From Paramecium sonneborni (taxonomy: Eukaryota > Ciliophora > Oligohymenophorea > Peniculida > Parameciidae): a stretch of 44,795 nucleotides of DNA. The DNA lies in NCBI GenBank assembly GCA_905182985.1, contig CAJJDN010000104.1:126061-170855 (forward strand). Reading direction: 5' to 3'. Shown one piece after another: positions 39,551-44,795 of this stretch. The stretch's first letter is position 1. Every line of letters starts with the position of its first letter. Both the position numbers and the translations under genes were made by a program. The notes below the pieces were generated by a model. That model searched no databases. It was not told where the DNA came from and saw nothing but the letters and a program-made list of their open reading frames with translations.

Positions 39551-41189
39551 TCATTATTTCTTTTCATACCTTTTAAGAATATCATCTACGCTTTTTCTGA
39601 CTTCATAATTATTTGAAAAGCTTCTTGTTTATCTTTATCCATTACCATATTTCTCAATGATGGATTAAGAAGGACGATTTTATTGTTATTTATTCTATTA
39701 TTAAGTATTAACTAAATTTTATGAATTTGGGTAAGATTTTAATACTTAAACTTAGGGATTATTAAATGTAGGAGGATTATCACTTTTAAAATGAGGAGAT
39801 CTAGGACTTTCTTAATCATCTTATGTAGTTTGTATTTAACTAAATAAATTTAAAGATTTTTACAAAGGTTAGATAGGATTTTATAATTAAGATTGAGGAG
39901 GAACATTTTCAATAAAATTAAGTTTTTTAGTTATTGGAGTAACTGAATTACTCTTTCTAGAAGGTTGATTTTCATCTAATAATCGAAATGAAACTCGTTT
40001 TTTTTATTCTTTTGGACTTAAAGTGGAGGTTTTATCTTCATCAATAACACTTTTTCTTAATTTAGATTATAATTCTTCACATCTCCAAACTTCAGCAGTT
40101 ATCAACTAATAATATATTTTCATATTTACTCTTTAAGAATTCTAAAAGTAACTATTTTATTATCCAAGCCATAATAAATATCTATTAGATTTTGGATCAA
40201 ATGAGAATCCAAATCCATTATTATTAAAATAGTGTTTAGACGAACTTCTATATATATAAAAAACTGGAGAGATTTAAAATGCAATAATATTTTCAGTGTC
40301 TTTACAATCTATTTACCATTAACGTTTGTTATAAATTGCTAAAGTTAATTTTTTGTTGTTTTATTCATCTTGAAATGTAACTACTAATAAAATTTAAGTT
40401 TATTGCATTGAAATTAATATTTCTTGTATATTAATTGATTATAAAGCAGATTAATAAATTAATGTGACTTAACCATGTCGATGCAATTCGGATGATGCTA
40501 AACCCATAATAGCAAGCCATTCATATTTCAAACTGAATGAGTCTTTATCAATTTTTGCAACTCTCATTTGTTTAAATGGTTTTTACAATAATCGATAAGA
40601 TAAATACAATCTTATAAGTTTTTGAATGTGTGGAAAATTAGCTTCAATTATAGACAAGAATTCATTGATTTTCATCTACTTTTCTTTAAATAAAGAATGA
40701 ATCAAGACATCTAATACTTAAGTATCAATCTACTACTTTCTAATACAAAATGTTAGAAATATAGATATTATTAACTTAAAACATCAATATTTATATTACT
40801 CCTATGAATTGAAATGCCTATTAAACTGTTATTACTTGAATTGTTCCATCATAGTTTTCTGTACAAATCTAAAGCAGTATTGGTGTTATGTCTGAAGTAC
40901 TTAATATTCCTTATACTAGAACTTTAAGTAAAGTCTTACATATATTAATGCATCCTTCAAGAGACAATTAAGTGGCTTTCAAAATATGCGAACAATATTC
41001 ATACACTTATTCTCCAAATAAAGGATTATCTTAGAATATTCTTTCAAAGCATTGTTTATCTAAATAAGTAGTATGATTGTCCTCCTAAGAATGCTTTAGA
41101 ACATCACATAATAGAAACACTTCTTTTTTGTCTAAAGTATTAGTTGGCTATCTTATTCTAACTGAACAACATGATTAATTATTTCCCAT
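39551..41189 (-). CDS. TLDc-domain protein with N-myristoylation-type start (MEAK7-like)
   Basis: The protein begins MGNNQSCC, a fit to the N-myristoylation consensus plus cysteines that could be palmitoylated. A helical region of about 300 residues follows. The TLDc part reads VTLIYQSALQ, TQILLVVTFQDEQNNK, IIAFQISPVFYIYRSS, NNGFGFSFDPKSNRYLLWLG and, after a 24-nt intron, LITAEVWRCEEL, with the E-V-W landmark of TLDc. A Pro/Ser/Gln-rich tail of about 150 residues ends at TGA 39551-39553. MEAK7 and its relatives combine a myristoylated start and a TLDc domain and act at lysosomal membranes; TLDc proteins in general bind V-ATPase. Both functions are inferred. Not all introns in the N-terminal half were mapped. 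Confidence 0.75.
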
Positions 41190-41238
41190 TCTCAATTTTT
41201 CAATTCAATAAATTTTATATATATTTATTTAATTAAAA

Positions 41239-41691
41239 ATGTAGGATGTGCAACAACCTCATAGTTCTAAACTTGATTAAGAATCTGCCACTAATGCCAA
41301 AAATCATTTACTTTTAGTGAATGTAATTCACATTATCATATTCTATTAGAACATCACTGATTTATCAAATGAATTACTATAAAGTTATAAACATGAGATT
41401 GACCAATTGAAATAAGAATTACATTTAATGAAATAGAGAATTACAAATAATAATGAAGAAATCAAAAACACAACCTAACCAACTTTAGATGCTATGTTAA
41501 GGGACTTAAGATAAGTATAAACTATTAAATTATTTTAGGCCATTAACACATAAAAAGATGAAAACTCTAAATTACAATCATAAATTACAGAAATCAAAAA
41601 GGAAAAAAGCCAAATTTAACAATTAATAATTGCTGCTACTCAAAAAGTTGCAGAACTCGAGCATTAAGTAGGAAACTATACCTCCTCATGA
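41239..41691 (+). CDS. Small coiled-coil protein
   Basis: From ATG 41239-41241 to TGA 41689-41691, up to 150 residues, mostly coiled coil (DLSNELLQSYKHEIDQLKQE, TEIKKEKSQIQQLIIAA). Two stretches look like introns, one of 33 nt starting GTGAATG and one of 24 nt starting GTATAAAC; each has a length divisible by three and contains no TGA, so the protein reads through whether or not they are spliced. Removing both gives a cleaner heptad pattern and 131 residues. It is divergent from the TLDc gene with only 49 bp between the two starts. Confidence 0.65.
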
Positions 41692-41945
41692 TTTATAATT
41701 ATTAATTGATTAATCATGCAAAAGTCATAATCAGAATTTATAATCTTTCTTCTAATAATTTTCATTTTTTCTATGTATTTTATTTAATTCATTTATTGAT
41801 TAATTCCCATTAATACTATATATATCTTTATTAATAAAATAATATTTATGATTTTAGTAAAGAATAAAGACAAATACTATCAAGGTTAAGTTTATAAGAT
41901 TTTAGGTTTTATAAATTATTTTTATATGAAATTTTCTGAAAATCA

Positions 41946-42934
41946 ATGAATTATTATAAAATGAATAAAAAATCATCAGAATAAAAGAATAAATCAACTT
42001 TTGTGAAAACTTTACTTAATTTGCAATACAAAAATAAAGATTATTTAGAATTAAAGTTATTAAAATATAATGAAGAAACTGCTTTCATGATTTGTGAAAA
42101 TGAATAGTGTGAGTGAAATTTAAAAATAATATAAATATAAACACTCCAAAAATTTCTAGTTTTTTTTTAAATTAATTTGAATTTTTATATAGATAACTGA
42201 GTATTTATGGTTTTAAACTAGTTTTTGATCTGACTTCTGAAATTTTTTATCAACATCCCTAATTTATATAAGATATTGTTGATTTTAATTTGGCAAAAAG
42301 ATTCATTAAAATAGAGACATACAATGTAGTTGAAGATGCTGGTTTTATTAATTTAATATAAGAGTTGAAAATGATCTCTTAAAATAAATTTGTCGTCTAT
42401 GAAAAATTAGAGTAATGCAAATAGATTTAATGAATTACAAGTTAAAAAATTAGTGCTCTAAATTATTGATTATTAATAGTGTTAGTATTCAATATTAGAT
42501 TGCTTACCAAGAAAGAATGAAGCAGAATATATAACAAAGATGTTAATTTCATTATAGGGATTATTTTCATCTTTAGTGAGAGTGGAATGGAATCTTAATT
42601 TTGTAAGAATTATTATATAATTATTAGAAAACAATATGTAAATACTTTATGATGAATTATTTCACAATAATATTATATAAGAATTATCAATAAATGAATT
42701 CGCTACACCCTTAAGTTTATAATATATTCCTATTACAATATAAAAACATTATATTCAACAAAATAAGGGAATCAGAAAAAATATTACGAATGATTCTGAT
42801 TTGATTTGGAAAATAATGAAATCTAATGAATTTATTAATTAAATTTTAAACACAAAATCTCAGTATTTATTCTCATGCTTAACTTAATAAAAAGTATATA
42901 TTAAAAATAAAAAAAAAATCAGGTGTCAAGATGA
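41946..42934 (+). CDS. Unrecognised protein, splicing uncertain
   Basis: The ATG at 41946 opens 58 codons of protein-like sequence, ending at a TGA. Downstream, a second frame (around 42170-42400) and a third (around 42415-42895) also read as protein, for example VVEDAGFINLIQELKMIS and LISLQGLFSSLVRVEWNLNF. A 53-nt intron before 42175 and a 19-nt intron near 42390-42410 would put them in phase, but both lengths are outside the usual range here. The 3' end probably uses a 29-nt intron and stops at TGA 42932-42934, overlapping the next ATG. It may instead be a decayed gene. Helical repeats are possible; no family recognised. Confidence 0.45.
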
Positions 42935-43500
42935 CATCATACTATTTTGAAATGTAAGAATTTGAGGCAAGTTAAAATTATGTAAATTAAGCAGCTTTAA
43001 TCTTTTATGAAGACACAGATGGTAGTCATTAGGATACAGATAAGTTTATTAATTGGGAAGAAGACCTGATTAAAATATCAAAGTCATCTCCTTCTTAGAG
43101 AGACTACAAAAAAAATATCTGTAGAAACATATTAAGATAAGCTGTTAAATCTATGAGAAGAGGAAAATAGTTCGAATATCTATAAATGGAACTGTAGCGA
43201 GAAACCTCAAATTTTATAGATTATTATCAGAAAAATTTACATAATATAAATGGATTCAGAAGCCTCAAAAAATAACTAATAATAGACTAAAAGGACACAT
43301 CTGAATTAAAATTGTGGAAACGTGTCTTTCAGTCTTACATGGTTTGGTTCTTGAATTAAAGAGCATCTCTCTTCATTCTGAATGGAGAAGCTAATAACTT
43401 CAAGGAATACCTAAGATTCAAAAATGAAATTATGTTGTATTATACATAATTTCCTGAACAATGGTGTTCAAATGAACCAACATGGAAAATTGGTAATTGA
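42931..43500 (+). CDS. Hypothetical protein
   Basis: An intron-free frame of 189 codons from ATG 42931 to TGA 43498-43500. It is mostly helical with a good mix of aromatic and charged residues (WEEDLIKISKSSPSQRDYKK, LWKRVFQSYMVWFLNQRASL) and reads as a folded protein rather than low complexity. I do not recognise the family. The ATG overlaps the inferred stop of the preceding gene by four bases (ATGA); the later in-frame ATG near 42955 is an alternative start. Confidence 0.6.
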
Positions 43501-43732
43501 TTATTCAATTACAATCAAATAGGATTTATGATTGCATTATTACAATCATAAACAAAATATATATAAATGTATAATATCTATAAATTAGTACTTCTATTAT
43601 CATCTTAAAAATAGATGATAAATTTCTTGATTCTGATTAAATAATATTTGTGATGATTTTTATAACCTAAGCTTATTAAAAATAATAAGAACCTTGAAAT
43701 CTGACATAATTTTTGTAAATTGATTTGGAGAG

Positions 43733-43894
43733 ATGAGTATAATAGATTCCACAATAAGAAATTTATTTATTTAATAGAATCCATCAATTCAAAATAGTTT
43801 AGATTGCTTGGTCTAATTGAACTTGTATTTTTTATAAAAGTGTTTTTAACAATATGCATAAGAGTGTTTATTTTTTAATATTAATATTACATGA
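43733..43894 (+). CDS. Small open frame, possible CENP-X/MHF2-like histone-fold fragment
   Basis: A 53-codon frame, ATG 43733-43735 to TGA 43892-43894, overlapping the ATP12 ATG by four bases. It starts MSIIDSTIRNLFIQQNPS and continues with a helix ending FLQKCFQQYAQEC. The spacing of hydrophobic residues recalls the short helix and long helix of the CENP-X/MHF2 histone fold, but the resemblance is weak and half of the domain would be missing unless an intron extends it. It may be chance. Confidence 0.25.
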
Positions 43895-44739
43895 GAGGAT
43901 TAATAGTGAGATTCAGATTTTCAGAATAGGTTTCAGTTCAATAGCCTATATAATTAAAAAGATTTTATAAAGAAGCAAGTATTGAAATGGCTATAAATCC
44001 AACAAATCCATATCATTAATGGTTGGTGAAAGTAAAGAGATAAATAATATTGATAAGTTGGATGGAAAAACAGTAAAAACTCCATCTAAAAATACTTTAG
44101 CTGTTCCATCTCCTTAGTTGGCATCATTTATTGCACATGAATTTAATATGCAAACAGATTATATAAGACCAACTACTATGCCATTATTGACTTTAGCAAG
44201 AAATGCTATAGATATTGAGGCAGATGATAGAATTAGATAATTTATGGAACAATCAATTATAAGTTATTTAGAGAGAGATACTGTATTGTTTAGAGAAAAT
44301 CCAGAAACTAAATTATATTAAATTTAGAAGGAGAAGTTAGATCCTAAATTGAAATTATTTAATGACAAATTTGGGTTACATTTATAAACCAATTTTGGAT
44401 TAAACATAGACCCTTTGAAAGAATATGATTAAATAAAGATAGAAACTATAGTAAATGAGTTAAATAATTGGTAATTGGTGAGTTTGGATGCAAAAGTGGG
44501 TATGATGATTAATTGAACCAGAAAATTTAAAATCATGTATTTTGGCACTACTTATTTGGAATAACGATTTGTAAGTGGAAGAGGGAGTGAAATTGTCAAG
44601 ATTGGAAGAGGATTTCTAGATAGCACAATTTGGTAAAGTGGAAGGGCATCATGATTATGATGAAAATACTATTATGATGAATGTTTCAGCAGCAAAATTG
44701 TTTGCATAATTGATTCAAACATAGAGTATTGTTTATTGA
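43891..44739 (+). CDS. ATP12: Mitochondrial F1-ATPase assembly factor ATP12 (ATPAF2)
   Basis: A 266-residue protein. It starts MRGLIVRFRFSEQVS and continues to a basic stretch ending KRFYKEAS, a typical mitochondrial targeting sequence with no acidic residues near the start. The mature part reads LDGKTVKTPSKNTLAVPSPQ, ASFIAHEFNMQTDYI, TTMPLLTLARNAID, YLERDTVLFRENPE and, at the end, LLIWNNDLQVEEGVKLSRLE, all ATP12 landmarks. ATP12 binds the F1 alpha subunit during assembly of the catalytic hexamer. Introns at 44032-44057 (26 nt) and 44500-44521 (22 nt) leave 801 coding bases, an exact number of codons. TGA at 44737-44739. Confidence 0.9.
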
Positions 44740-44795
44740 TCATAAGGAAGATTAATTTTATTTATATATATTTTATCGATAATTTATATATTTAT

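Noticed and set aside
43592..43625. Small hairpin (TATCATCT / AGATGATA) as a terminator or RNA element
   Set aside because: An eight-base stem is expected by chance in DNA this A+T rich.

Overview
The window looks like macronuclear DNA of an oligohymenophorean ciliate, most likely Paramecium. Throughout, long conserved reading frames are broken by TAA and TAG but not by TGA, so TAA/TAG read as glutamine and TGA is the only stop. The frames are joined by many GT...AG introns of about 20-35 nt. The sequence is very A+T rich and genes are packed on both strands with gaps often under 100 bp. Standard-code frames are therefore misleading here; genes were called by reading with the ciliate code and removing tiny introns. 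Gene ends rest on hand translation; family names rest on recalled conserved motifs, not on a search.

Layout. 0.4-7.5 kb: ABHD17-like hydrolase (-), FCP1/TIM50-type HAD phosphatase-like protein (+), coiled-coil protein (-), EF-hand protein (-), an unrecognised gene (+), and 26S proteasome subunit RPN12/PSMD8 (+). 7.6-13.1 kb: TTLL9-type tubulin polyglutamylase, C2H2 zinc-finger protein, long coiled-coil protein and a four-helix membrane protein, all (-). 13.6-18.0 kb: a UVRAG/Vps38-like gene (+) facing a SIN3 co-repressor gene (-). Their 3' ends lie in a 1,037-bp sequence that appears twice, on either side of a single N, which looks like an unmerged contig overlap. 18.5-23.5 kb: a ubiquitin-like-domain PI4-kinase (-), a RING plus membrane reading frame with two in-frame TGAs (-), and a WD40 protein (+). 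23.5-35.2 kb: a minus-strand run of GCN2 eIF2alpha kinase, an FHA plus tandem-BRCT protein resembling MDC1, an AGC kinase, a low-complexity protein and a polycystin-like channel. 35.3-44.8 kb: small coiled-coil and hypothetical genes, a FANCM/Mph1-type helicase (-), a TLDc protein with a myristoylation-type N-terminus (-), and mitochondrial F1-ATPase assembly factor ATP12 (+) at the right end.

The genes form no single pathway. Loose themes are ciliary biology (TTLL9, polycystin), phosphoinositide and membrane trafficking (PI4K, UVRAG-like), DNA damage response (FANCM, FHA-BRCT), chromatin (SIN3) and proteostasis or translation stress (RPN12, GCN2). Such unlinked neighbours are normal in this genome type. 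The most notable items are the duplicated contig end, the in-frame TGAs in the RING gene and the FHA-BRCT architecture. I saw no mobile element, CRISPR array, tRNA or rRNA.
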